Shown here: positions 24,701 to 33,613 of the stretch, one piece after another
Layout: each line of letters starts with the position of its first letter
Position numbering within the stretch: position 1 is the stretch's first letter
Assembly: GCA_024349245.1 (NCBI GenBank)
Contig: JALDNG010000078.1
Span: forward strand, 521,001-585,000
From: Neodontobutis hainanensis
Lineage: Eukaryota > Chordata > Actinopteri > Gobiiformes > Odontobutidae
DNA: 64,000 nucleotides
Reading direction: 5' to 3'
Translations under genes and position numbers: made by a program
The notes under the pieces: generated by a model
The model's database searches: none
Seen by the model: only the letters and a program-made list of their open reading frames with translations
What the model was told of the DNA's origin: nothing

Positions 24701-26324
24701 TGCTGTCACCACAAGCTCATAGCTTTCTAATCCCACAGCCAGGGTCGCTGTCACATATACACTGCAGATACGAGCTGCTACTCTGTCCTGCTGTTAGTCT
24801 TTCACGGCTGTTCATTAGTCGTCCCTGGTGTACTTTTGATAATTAGATGGCTGCAGTGCAAAGCGGCGGGGTTATTATCGGAGTGGACCTCGACTGCTGT
24901 GTTCTGTATAAACTTTGGCACAAAAGGATAATCTGCCTGATCTCATTCTGTGGAAGCAGCTGTGAATGTTAAGTTGGGGTTTGTCGCATGTTTCTGAAGT
25001 GTTAAATCTGTGCCCCGCAGGACGGCCAGTCCCGAACGATCCGCCAATTCCAGTTCACCGACTGGCCCGAACAGGGAGTGCCAAAAACCGGAGAGGGCTT
25101 CATTGATTTTATTGGACAAGTGCACAAAACCAAGGAGCAGTTCGGACAAGACGGACCAATCACTGTACACTGCAGGTTGGTTCATTTACAAATATTTGGA
25201 CGAGTTCTAATTTAATGAGCAGTGTCAATATAAGTCAATGTTTTTTTTTTTTTGCGTGTAGTGCTGGAGTGGGCCGGACCGGAGTGTTCATCACCCTCAG
25301 CATTGTTCTGGAGAGAATGAGGTACGAGGGCGTGGTGGACCTGTTCCAGACCGTTAAGACTCTCCGCACACAGAGGCCCGCCATGGTGCAGACTGAGGTG
25401 AGGGTCCGACACTCACTCGCTCACACCATTATACCACAGCTCAGCCAAGACCACTCTGTAATGTTAAAGCAACACTGTGTAACAACTTAACCTTAAAATA
25501 AGGACCGTGTGATGGTGAAGTGTGAGTTTGACACGTTATGATTGCATTCAGAATCTTACATAATGTTGCTTTAATCAACAGCTTTAGGTGAAAGTTACTT
25601 TTAATACCACTGGCATATCATACCACTCTAATCATTGTTGGCACAGTTTTCTGCATCTGACATCACCTAGAGCCAAAAAAACAAGTTTTCTGCTAACCAC
25701 TGGGACTTTTTACACATCCCAGACAGCTGGTCACAAAACTGTCATTAACCCATTTTATTAACCTTTAGAAATATGTACATATATTTGTACTGAACAAAAA
25801 GCAAAGCAGTGGGTAAAATAAACAACTTGAATCACACAACAGAGTTCAAATGTGAATAATTTAATTAGGCTGGTATATTAAGGTATATAAATAAATCTAC
25901 TAACTAAGCTATTGCCCTGTACGTGCTCAGTCTGTCAGTGTTAGTATTTGTGTAATTGCTGGTTTTTTTGCCAGTAGTTTTCTTAGAAACAAAAAACAAA
26001 AAACTTGGCTTTGTTGTCATTTACACAATACCTGTCCGAATGCTCCATCAGCATCTTCAAAAACAACAATTAGCTAAGTAGCATCACTAATTACCAATCA
26101 CTTAACCTTGAGTGTGGAGATTACTTCACAGTCTGTCATTTCCTGCTAAAACCTCCACTCCAGCTGAATGACAGGCTGGTATACAAATTAGCCAATTAAA
26201 GGTTCAGACTTTGTGATGAGTTAAAATGTTATGGTGTGTTTCTTCTCTTCCTCAGGACCAGTACCAGTTGTGCTACAGAGCCGCACTGGAGTACCTGGGA
26301 AGCTTTGACCACTATGCAACGTAA
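3623..26324 (+). CDS. ptprf: LAR-type receptor tyrosine phosphatase, 3' part (tandem D1 + D2 phosphatase domains)
   Basis: Twelve exons (3623-3720, 8554-8677, 9568-9743, 14258-14377, 15038-15192, 16279-16564, 18124-18302, 22970-23096, 23738-23863, 25021-25175, 25262-25397, 26256-26324) join without a frame break into 583 residues ending in SFDHYAT and TAA. They cover the last juxtamembrane segment and both cytoplasmic phosphatase domains. D1 has KNRY, WPDHGVP and HCSAGVGRTG, so it should be catalytically active. D2 keeps HCSAGVGRTG but has KNRL and WPEQGVP, as in other LAR-family D2 domains, and is expected to be nearly inactive and regulatory. LAR receptors are type I membrane proteins of neurons and epithelia that bind proteoglycans and synaptic organisers and dephosphorylate adhesion and receptor proteins. 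PTPRF is preferred over PTPRS or PTPRD because of KTLRTQRPAMVQTEDQYQLCYRA near the end (split here as VKTLRTQRP and DQYQLCYRA), TCMRAQRN, VKACNP and GVPKTGEGF. The exons for the ectodomain and membrane helix lie before the window. Confidence 0.93.
3721..8553 (+). other. ptprf intron, about 4.8 kb
   Basis: No coding exon is visible. It contains a poly-A run at about 5111-5130, a T run at 6228-6244 and one copy (around 7440-7545) of a dispersed repeat that recurs near 22,500 and 28,890. The rest is ordinary AT-rich intron. Confidence 0.7.
7440..7560. repeat. dispersed repeat, copy 1
   Basis: Positions 7514-7541 are identical over 28 bp to 28,894-28,921 (both begin GCTATGGTAGCCCTGCAGGG). A related copy in the opposite direction lies near 22,500-22,530. 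Such long identity in intronic and intergenic DNA marks an interspersed repeat. Its boundaries and class cannot be fixed here. Confidence 0.6.
8554..8677 (+). CDS. ptprf: ptprf exon: D1 substrate-recognition (pTyr) loop, KNRY
   Basis: The exon is flanked by tctctcag and gtaagt. It encodes SIDPGQQFTWENSN, KPKNRYANVIAYDHSRV and LTSVD (residues 34-75). KNRY is the phosphotyrosine-recognition loop of active PTP domains; its Tyr (residue 57) stacks on the substrate. The exon ends in phase 1. Confidence 0.95.
9568..9743 (+). CDS. ptprf: ptprf exon: D1 core, SDYINANYIDGYR and TQGPLPET motifs
   Basis: The acceptor is tgtttcag and the donor cgg/gtaaaa. Residues 75-133 include VPGSDYINANYIDGYRKQNA, ATQGPLPET, DFWRMVWEQ and MMTRLEEKSR, all classical PTP motifs. 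The split first codon gives Ala where human PTPRF has Gly. The donor is followed by AAAA, a weaker than average site, but the join to the next exon (VKCDQYWP) is exact. Confidence 0.95.
9744..14257 (+). other. ptprf intron, about 4.5 kb
   Basis: No exon between the D1 core exons. The only structure noted is a perfect hairpin at 13,321-13,361 and scattered A/T runs. Confidence 0.75.
13321..13361. repeat. perfect hairpin, 19-bp stem, 3-nt loop
   Basis: AAACAAGTATAATAAATGC at 13,321-13,339 is followed by ACA and then its exact reverse complement at 13,343-13,361. It lies in an intron. The sequence is very AT-rich; it could be a MITE remnant or simply a cruciform-prone palindrome. Confidence 0.8.
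14258..14377 (+). CDS. ptprf: ptprf exon: D1 middle, VKCDQYWP to FALYK
   Basis: A 120-bp phase 0-0 exon (residues 134-173) encoding VKCDQYWPSRGTETYG, IQVNMLDTVELATYSVRTF and ALYK. It corresponds exactly to the 126-bp D2 exon at 23738-23863 (EKCHQYWP...), reflecting the ancient tandem duplication of the phosphatase domain. Confidence 0.95.
15038..15192 (+). CDS. ptprf: ptprf exon: D1 WPD loop and catalytic cysteine
   Basis: Residues 174-225: NGSSEKREVRQFQFMAWPDH and on to GPMVVHC. The WPD-loop Asp (residue 192) is the general acid and the Cys before the splice (residue 224) is the nucleophile. The exon ends in phase 2, inside the Ser codon right after the catalytic Cys. Length (155 bp) and phases match the D2 exon 25021-25175. 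Confidence 0.96.
15442..15857. mobile_element. hAT-type MITE, 416 bp, intact ends
   Basis: TTGTGCTGGGCAA at 15,442-15,454 and its exact reverse complement at 15,845-15,857 form 13-bp terminal inverted repeats. They are flanked by a perfect 8-bp duplication ATTTTTAT (15,434-15,441 and 15,858-15,865), the length made by hAT transposases. The interior is rich in GATTAA/TTAATC motifs and has no transposase, so it needs a transposase supplied in trans. It lies in the intron between the two D1 active-site exons of ptprf. Confidence 0.9.
16279..16564 (+). CDS. ptprf: ptprf exon: D1 P-loop, Q-loop and D1-D2 linker
   Basis: Residues 225-320: SAGVGRTGCFIVIDAML, MKHEKSVDIYGHVTCMRAQ, YMVQTEDQY and VTAMELEFK. 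It carries the P-loop Arg (GRTG) and the Q-loop Gln (QTEDQY). In D2 the same stretch is cut by an intron exactly at TE/DQY (exons 25262-25397 and 26256-26324), whereas here it is uninterrupted. Confidence 0.95.
18124..18302 (+). CDS. ptprf: ptprf exon: start of D2, KNRL variant
   Basis: Residues 321-380: RLANSKAHTSRFISANLPC, NKFKNRLVNIMPFESTRVCL, QPIRGVEGSDYINASCIDGY. The phosphotyrosine-loop Tyr is Leu (residue 346), typical for LAR-type D2. ASC replaces the ASF found in human PTPRF, PTPRS and PTPRD. The exon ends in phase 2. Confidence 0.95.
18472..18790 (-). mobile_element. tRNA-derived SINE, minus strand, degraded copy
   Basis: It is collinear with the intact SINE at 50,619-50,983: shared blocks include GAGCCTATCCCAGCAGCTTT, GGGTACACCCTGGACAGT, GGTGGGAGGAAGCCGGAGTA and GGACATGCAGACTCCTCACA. 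Several internal segments are missing and the tRNA-like head is shortened. It lies in the ptprf intron just after the first D2 exon. Confidence 0.85.
20220..20250. repeat. perfect hairpin, 13-bp stem, 5-nt loop
   Basis: AACTCCTACAAAC (20,220-20,232), loop ATGGA, then GTTTGTAGGAGTT (20,238-20,250). Intronic; function unknown. Confidence 0.85.
20420..20662. mobile_element. possible hAT-like MITE remnant
   Basis: TAGTTCTGCACAA at the left and TAGGACTGCACAA (reverse complement of the right end) agree at 11 of 13 positions and resemble hAT-type ends. No target duplication is visible, so the copy is old or the reading is wrong. Confidence 0.4.
22970..23096 (+). CDS. ptprf: ptprf exon: D2 TQGPLAET segment
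   Basis: Residues 380-422: [40 protein letters not shown], GR. It starts after tgtgtgcag and ends cgg/gtaaga in phase 0. It completes the split Arg codon from the previous exon. Confidence 0.94.
23738..23863 (+). CDS. ptprf: ptprf exon: D2 middle, EKCHQYWP to VTDAR
   Basis: A 126-bp phase 0-0 exon (residues 423-464) encoding EKCHQYWPAERSARYQYF, VVDPMAEYNMPQYILREF and KVTDAR. The sequence is practically invariant in vertebrate LAR receptors and supports orthology at the family level. Confidence 0.96.
25021..25175 (+). CDS. ptprf: ptprf exon: D2 WPE loop and D2 cysteine
   Basis: Residues 465-516: DGQSRTIRQFQFTDWPEQ, GVPKTGEGFIDFIGQVHK, TKEQFGQDGPITVHC. WPD is changed to WPE (Glu at residue 481), one of the two substitutions that silence D2 in this family. 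The D2 Cys (residue 515) is kept. Confidence 0.96.
25262..25397 (+). CDS. ptprf: ptprf exon: D2 P-loop region
   Basis: Residues 516-561: SAGVGRTGVFITLSIVLER, MRYEGVVDLFQTVKTL, RTQRPAMVQTE. The acceptor is an unusual gcgtgtag directly after a T-rich tract. The KTLRTQRP wording is the PTPRF form; human PTPRS and PTPRD have KMLRTQRP. Confidence 0.95.
25464..25574. mobile_element. piggyBac-like mini-MITE, 111 bp
   Basis: The element is bounded by TTAA on both sides (25,464-25,467 and 25,571-25,574), the piggyBac target. Inside are inverted repeats AGCAACACTGTGTAA and AGCAACATTATGTAA (13 of 15 match). It is too short to code for anything. It lies in the last ptprf intron. Confidence 0.65.
26256..26324 (+). 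CDS. ptprf: ptprf last coding exon
   Basis: Residues 562-583, DQYQLCYRAALEYLGSFDHY then AT and TAA. DQYQLCYRA is the PTPRF form of this segment. The exon runs on into the 3' UTR without further splicing that can be seen. Confidence 0.95.
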   Translation, partial: DQYQLCYRAALEYLGSFDHYAT

Positions 26325-27965
26325 CCACGCCCACCAAGCAGCCTCCTCCTCCTCCTCCCCGGTCAGACCTCTCAGGAGTGTGCCAAGTGTCCCATCTCAG
26401 CCACCATCCACTCACTTGAGCCCCGCCTCCTCGCCCCTCTCGCTGCTACCAGAGGGGGGCGAGGAAAGGGACACCGCCCAACGCCCACTTTTACCAATCG
26501 CATTGAGATTTGGCTTTAACGGATCCCACAAACACTGAGTGACTCTTGTACAAATGTGGCAGTGCTTTCTGCTCTGTCCAGGCCAATGCTCCCTGATTGT
26601 CAAAGGCTACTGGTAGCACTAGAGAGGCTCCTCAATCTCTTTGTTTTATTGTCTATACTCTGAACCATTATTCTTTAGTAAATGTTTATGTTGTTTTTAT
26701 TAATCATTTTAACGTTGGACATGTATGCTGTCTTAAACTACCCAGTCTTGGGGGTGCATTATTTTACATAATCAATACTTGTTTTCATATAGTGTTCTTT
26801 AGCACAAGGGACATGTATTTTTAACACGTTCCTAGATACTAATTCAGGAGGACCACTGTTCTCCGAGCTGCTGATGGGTTTTTTTGTCATCACTTGGCCT
26901 ACTTTACTCATTTTGTGTCATAAACATTTTATTTTAGGTCTTACTCGGTTCATTTCAACTCAACTTGCCTTTTTTTACTTGCCGTTCTCGGGAAAAAAAA
27001 AAATGTTGAGGCAATTGATTTCAGAGCACACACTAATGTTCTGTAAATGTGGTAACTAGTTGAAACTTAAGTGAATTAGCTTAACAAGAGACTAAATCAG
27101 CAGTGTACAGAAATGAAAGCACATGATTTCTACATGTTTTTGTTTTGTGAGTTCATCAGAAGCCTATGGCATTGAGGCCTTCATGCTCCACAGCGGAGAC
27201 AATACCTGAGAAAAAAAACAGACTTTTATACCCAAAGGGTTGGCGACGGGAAAAAAAATAATTCAAATGCCCCAATCTTCAAGTCCCTCCCATCTTCTCG
27301 CTGCCCACTGATGGATTTGCTGGAGCTGAACCAAACCGAACATGGGCTGAGGAGTCGAGCGCCAACGCTGGCACCTGTACAGAATCAACCATTCCTGCGA
27401 CGAGGAAAAGACTCAGCTCTTTGGACTGAACACATTATTTTATACAGAAATAGAACTATAAATATATAGATATATATAATGATGATTATATATATGTACA
27501 ATTACACATAGATATATCCACGGCTTCGAAGTATATTGTTTTGGGATAAATTCTGCTGATGTGGAGATGCTGCAGAAGCCTGCTGTCCTTGAGTGTGTAT
27601 CCATGGAAGCACCATTGTAACTACTGTACTACCATAGTAAACTTTGACAGCTGGTTGTCCCGTCTGAACGAGAAATAACAGCACAACCCCCCCACCCGCC
27701 CATCAAGCACACACCCGCGCAGCCCAACGTGGGACAAGGTTGTTGGACGAGGGCCACTTCTCCGGGAGGAAAGAGGGGGGACTTGAAAAACGCTGGTGCA
27801 AAAAACCAATCTGTTCATTTTTACCTTGTGAATGCTTAGTGCTGTAGGGGTTCGATCTGTTGTACACACAGTCTGTTTTCTATTTGTTGATAAAGAACTG
27901 GAATTTAAAAGAAACTGTTGATGAAAACATTGATGTTAATAAAGTTAAATAATTGGGTTTTTTTG
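26325..27965 (+). other. ptprf: ptprf 3' UTR with poly(A) signal
   Basis: About 1.6 kb from the stop codon to an AATAAA at 27,938-27,943 followed by a T/G-rich downstream element (gggtttttttgtac, then tcctgttgtgtgg). This is the first consensus signal in a good context, so the transcript probably ends near 27,960. The UTR holds CCTCCTCCTCCT near 26,343 and an AT-rich stretch around 27,455-27,510. The exact cleavage site is inferred. Confidence 0.7.
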
Positions 27966-28723
27966 TACAAATCCTGTTGTGTGGCTTTTTTTAAATTATT
28001 TATCTTGATATCTGTATTTTCTAGTTCAGCAAATCCTACATGATACCTTTTGCCCTTGTGCTCTTTGGCTGAGGAAAAGTGGTGTCTTATTTTATCTCTG
28101 TTGCTAAAAATACAGTCTTTTTATAATGATTTCCTGCTGATCTCTGCTATACGTGCACGGCAGCTTTAGTCCTTATCGTTGTTCCTCTGATAAGTACAGT
28201 TTAGAGGATTTCTCAGGGCTCTGTCTCTGGGTCCAGATAATAAGGTGTGTCGACACATGCACCTTCTCTGCAGGCTCGGGGGAAGTTTTCATTGTTTAAA
28301 AAAAAAATAACATGGGATTTATGTATGCAGGTGTGTTTGCCGTCTTAATGTTCTGTTGATACAGCCATAAGTGTTTGACGTTAATCAAGTTTGCTTTGGT
28401 TGCATTCAAACTAACATACCTCATCTTTTTATTTAAGCCATGGGTTCTGCTGATTGGCTGAAAAACAACTTTTATTGGTATGTCTGTTTACATTTTCAGT
28501 TTTTGTAATTTAACTGTTTAATTTAAAGATGGCAAAAAATATATAACGGGAGCCAAGGGACCTTTCCTGCTTTAAACCGGACTAATCTTTCCTAGTCTTA
28601 CATGATTGAATTGCCAATAGTTATCCCTGTTTCCCTCTTTTCTGTTTTTGTCCTAAGCCTTTACTTCTTTCAGTCTCGTTTTTTTACTTGTGATTCCTGT
28701 TCAGGGATCAAACTAACTTATTT
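27966..28723. other. intergenic, nothing recognised
   Basis: AT-rich DNA downstream of the inferred ptprf poly(A) site. No reading frame, RNA gene or repeat structure was recognised. Confidence 0.6.
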
Positions 28724-28733
28724 CATATCCATG

Positions 28734-28790
28734 AAAAAATCTCATACTCCCCATTTACTTAACCAGTAAATGGGGAGTATGAGATTTTTT
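28734..28790. repeat. perfect 26-bp inverted repeat with 5-nt loop
   Basis: The left arm is 28,734-28,759 (it contains ATCTCATACTCCCCATTTAC), the loop is TAACC and the right arm 28,765-28,790 is its exact complement. The pairing continues imperfectly outward (catatccat against atggatgtg), giving a stem of roughly 35 bp. It could be a fold-back element, a very young inverted duplication or a miRNA-like hairpin. Confidence 0.9.
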
Positions 28791-28884
28791 AATGGATGTG
28801 AAATGTGGGTGTGTAGTTATTATGTTGGGAACATTTTTTGTACAGTACAAAAAGTACAATTGCATTTTCAGGCCTCAGAGTCCT

Positions 28885-29125
28885 ACGTAAATGGCTATGG
28901 TAGCCCTGCAGGGACATGCTGTTGTCTGTGAACAGTAGAGATATGTCGTATGGTGATTTCACTTTAACATTTTTACACATAGTAACATTAGTGTGCTTCT
29001 CCTCTGAGCAGTGCTCAGTTTGTCCCCTCTGGGCACCTGTAGCAACAGGAACAGAATGTAATGTAACTTCCACTGGGTTGTGGAAAGTGTCTCTTTTTCC
29101 AAAACAATTTGAAATCAATGTGACT
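28885..29125. repeat. dispersed repeat, copy 2
   Basis: It starts with the same 28-bp block as position 7514 and continues into a part (about 28,990-29,075) resembling 50,480-50,560: both have CAGTTTGTC, CTCTGGGCA and AACAG...ATGTAATG followed by CACTG. This ties three places in the window to one interspersed family. Class unknown. Confidence 0.6.
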
Positions 29126-29287
29126 AGTGTGTTTCAGTTTTATTTATTTATTTTGGTCAAAGATATATAAATAATGTTATGAAAAACAAAAACTTACATT
29201 GATCGAAAGGGTGTAGGCTAAAGTGAAATTTTTTTACTACCCCTTTTAATATTCAATTAGAACAAAACAATAAATAAACCATCAATA

Positions 29288-30290
29288 AACCACACTGAAC
29301 TCACACTAGCACCGTCACCCGCACCAACACAACCACCCCTTCCGTCGATGAACCACACTGAACTCACACTAGCACCGTCACCCGCACCAACACAACCACC
29401 CCTTCCGTCGATGAACCACACTGAACTCACACTAGCACCGTCACCCGCACCAACACAACCACCCCTTCCAGCGATGAACCACACTGAACTCACACTAGCA
29501 CCGTCACCCGCACCAACGCAACCACCCCTTCCGTCGATGAACCACACTGAACTCACACTAGCACCGTCACCCGCACCAACACAACCACCCCTTCCGTCGA
29601 TGAACCACACTGAACTCACACTAGCACCGTCACCCGCACCAACACAACCACCCCTTCCGTCGATGAACCACACTGAACTCACACTAGCACCGTCACCGCA
29701 CCAACACAACCACCCCTTCCGTCGATGAACCACACTGAACTCACACTAGCACCGTCACCCGCACCAACACAACCACCCCTTCCTTCAATAAACCACACTG
29801 AACTCACACTAGCACCGTCACGCGCACCAACACAACCACCCCTTCCGTCGATGAACCACACTGAACTCACACTAGCACCGTCACGCGCACCAACACAACC
29901 ACCCCTTCCGTCGATGAACCACACTGAACTCACACTAGCACCGTCACCCGCACCAACACAACCACCCCTTCCGTCGATGAACCACACTGAACTCACACTA
30001 GCACCGTCACGCGCACCAACACAACCACCCCTTCCGTCGATGAACCACACTGAACTCACACTAGCACCGTCACCCGCACCAACACAACCACCCCTTCCTT
30101 CAATAAACCACACTGAACTCACACTAGCACCGTCACCCGCACCAACACAACCACCCCTTCCTTCAATAAACCACACTGAACTCACACTAGCACCGTCACC
30201 CGCACCAACACAACCACCCCTTTCGTCGATGAACCACACTGAACTCACACTAGCACCGTCACCCGCACCAACACACCCACCCCTTCCATA
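29288..30290. repeat. minisatellite, about 16 copies of a 63-bp unit
   Basis: Unit starts at AACCACACTGAACT fall at 29,288, 29,351, 29,414, 29,477, 29,540, 29,603, 29,666, 29,728, 29,791, 29,854, 29,917, 29,980, 30,043, 30,106, 30,169 and 30,232. All units are 63 bp except the one from 29,666, which is 62 bp (one C missing near 29,692). Known variants are CACGCGC for CACCCGC, TTCAATAAA for GTCGATGAA, an AGCGATG junction and ACGCAACC. Because 63 is divisible by three, both strands stay open for hundreds of bases (+: NHTELTLAPSPAPTQPPLPS; -: GRGGCVGAGDGASVSSVWFI). No start context, splice site or family match supports translation. Confidence 0.95.
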
Positions 30291-30700
30291 CATACCCAAT
30301 ATTCTGGATTTTATTCTGTGTTTCAGTTTGTACTATACAGTATACTGCAACATTACACAGTGCACCTAGCATGCTAATGCTAATCAGCAGCTTTTATAAC
30401 AAGTCTCGATCACTGTAATGACGGTGTCAAATAATGAGGATTCAATGTTTTTAACTGTTCTTCTGCAATAAGTCAAGAGTCAACAACTTTAACAGCACAA
30501 CTTGAGCAAACATAAACATATGTGCATTTCACAACTCAGGAAACATTTATCTGTTTTCCTGCGGACATGAATGCAGTATTTTCCTTTTCAAGAAAATAAG
30601 ATGTCAGGCTCTGTCCACAGTTAATTTTCATCAAATGGAGTTAAGTTGTCTGTGAAGGTTCTCAGTCATCCGGGTCATCTTCAAGACAAGGTTCCAAGAG

Positions 30701-31193
30701 TGTCACGGGGGATCAGGACTCGGCACAGTTGGCCGTGGCCTCCGTGCCGGGCTCCCCCGCCCCTACTGATTCGCAGAGAGGAGACAGGTGTGCGGGAGCG
30801 CCGGCGAAGCAAGCCCAGCTGAGCCGAGTGAACAATCAAGAGGGAATAAGAAGCACCGCAGCCTGCTCCTCGACGCCAGATCGTAACATTGACTACAGTT
30901 AGTAATACGTCTCGCGTTCGTAGAGTTTGGATTTATGTATGTACTTACCTGTTTCCTTTGTTCACCGCAGATCCTTCCCGTCCTACCTCCAGTCCGGTTC
31001 TCGCCCCTCCTCGATCATCCCTGAGCCTCGCCGGTCCTTCAGCTCGTCACGCTCCAGCTCAACCCGGTCCGGACCCTGCTACCCCTCGTTATCCCGAAGA
31101 AACCGACAGTTATAAGTTGATCATTTAAATAAACTTGTTTTTGTGAACTGTACGTGTGTGCCTGCATTTGGGTTGTCCGACCGGAACATAACA
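30701..31193 (+). repeat. 5' LTR, 493 bp
   Basis: It ends TG...CA like other LTRs. It holds an AATAAA at 31,128-31,133, near the probable R/U5 border. It differs from the 3' LTR only by four one-base length changes, all in G or C runs or doublets (30,707-30,711; the CC of gcctccgtg; the C5 of ctcccccgc; the C3 of atcccgaag). No substitution was found. Confidence 0.95.
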
Positions 31194-31209
31194 GTACGAT
31201 CTGGCCAGA

Positions 31210-32150
31210 ATGAACCCAGCAGAGCCACACACCCTGCCACAGACGGTCGCGGCTCAGACCGCGCTTCTGGAACAGCATGACGCTACTCTACAGGCTCTCA
31301 TGGACCACATGAAGGAGTTTTCCCGTAACCTATCGGGGCTGAGCGACAGGATGGCGGCCCTGAACACACCACCGGCTACTGGCGCTCCCACCCTCTCCGC
31401 GCCGACTACGGAGGCCCCACCTCCGGGTACAGAGAGGGGTATGTACCACCGCCTGCACCGTATAGTGGAGATCTGGGGTCATGCAGGGCGTTTTTAACAC
31501 AGTGCTCCCTAGTTTTTGAACAACAGTCACAGACTTATAAAAGTGAACGCGTTCAAGAATCGCCTTTTTAATAGGCTGTTTGAGGGGCAGGCATTAGACT
31601 GGGCCTCGGCTGTTTGGGAGAGACAGGAAGCTGTATGTTTCTCCTACGCTGCCTTCATCGCGGAGATGAGAATGATCTTTGATCATCCGGTTCGAGGAGA
31701 AGAGGCTACTAAAAGACTGTTTTCAATTCGACAAGGTAATCGCAGTGTGGCGGAATTCGCGATCGAGTTTCGATCACTAGCCGCGAGAGCGAGTGGAACG
31801 AGGAGGCTCTTCGTGGAGCATTTTTGAATGCCATTTCCGAGGAACTTAAGGGCGAGATGGCGGCACGGATCCACCAGAGAGCCTAAATGAACTCATAACG
31901 GGGTCATCAGGATTGATAACCGCTTACGGAGCGACAGAGGGAGAAGGCCGACCTACAGGCATCACAGAGGTCAGCTACAAGTCCACGGCCGGGAATCACC
32001 GCGCCTCAAGGGGTTTTTCCCAGCCCAAACGAGAGAACCGCGGGGTGGCGGACGAGACTGAGGGAGGCCTAACCAGCGGTTATCCGGATCCACCGAGTAG
32101 GCCACTGCAACCAGCCGCACCTGAACCCATGCAAGTGGGCGAACTCCTCT
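31210..32150 (+). pseudogene. retrotransposon gag (capsid region), frame-shifted
   Basis: The first ATG after the 5' LTR opens a frame that begins MNPAEPHTLPQ. Capsid-like sequence follows in two frames, with FEGQALDWASAVW (about 31,580-31,620), a GEEATKRLFSIRQGNRSVAE stretch around 31,700-31,755, then a shift near 31,795. It resembles the gag of Sushi-type elements, the source of mammalian PEG10/RTL genes. Frame changes are seen near 31,438, 31,555, 31,795 and 31,885. As written it codes only for fragments. Confidence 0.8.
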
Positions 32151-32190
32151 GACTGAGGAGGAGAGACATCGCCGAGTCAGTACTGGGAGC

Positions 32191-32232
32191 TGCCTCTACT
32201 GCGGGAGGTTAGGACATTTCCGGCTTCGTGTC
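32191..32232 (+). pseudogene. gag CCHC zinc knuckle, disrupted
   Basis: CLYCGRLGHF is the start of a CX2CX4HX4C nucleic-acid-binding knuckle. The final Cys falls out of frame because of a one-base length change at about 32,228. Confidence 0.7.
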
Positions 32233-32515
32233 CTCTCCGTCCGGGAAAAGGGGGGGCTCGGCAGTAATGGGAGAGGTACTGCTGAGCCAAGTCCATTCAT
32301 CTCCCAAGCCTGTGAGAATGGAGGGAACGATTATTTTAACAGATCGGACCCGATCTTTGGAGGTTATGATTGATTCAGGAGCGGATGAAAGCCTTTTAGA
32401 CCGGGGAGTGGCTAAGAGGTTGGGCATCCGGACTGTGCCGTTGGAGGTGCCGTTGGAAGTTAAGGCTTTGAACGGAGAGGTGCTGACCCAGATCAGAGAA
32501 CAGACGATTCCGTAA
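32228..32515 (+). pseudogene. retrotransposon aspartic protease region
   Basis: An open stretch containing VMIDSGADESLLD; the DSGAD active-site motif is at 32,372-32,386. Retropepsins act as dimers and cut the Gag-Pol polyprotein. The stretch stops at 32,515 because of a frame change before the linker to reverse transcriptase. Confidence 0.85.
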
Positions 32516-32699
32516 CCTTCCTCCTGTCGGGTAATCATAAAGAAACTATTAGTTTTACATTTTTGAGTGTGTGCACACTCCTATTGTATTGGGTCTACCT
32601 TGGCTAAGACAACATAACCCCCACATAGACTGGGCAACATACCAAGTGGTGTCATGGAGTAACTTTTGCCATTTATCTTGCCTGCAGTCTGCTTTGCCC

Positions 32700-33600
<901 letters not shown>

Positions 33601-33613
33601 ACTGGCAACGCCT

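Noticed and set aside
29288..30290. Regular repeats that could suggest a CRISPR array.
   Set aside because: The units are contiguous with no unique spacers, and the context is a vertebrate genome.
29257..30369. Long open frames of 126 to 214 residues on both strands.
   Set aside because: They come from a tandem 63-bp unit; there is no start context, domain, splice signal or family match.
31194..31225. Primer-binding site after the 5' LTR.
   Set aside because: No convincing match to a tRNA 3' end could be made by eye, so it is not annotated.
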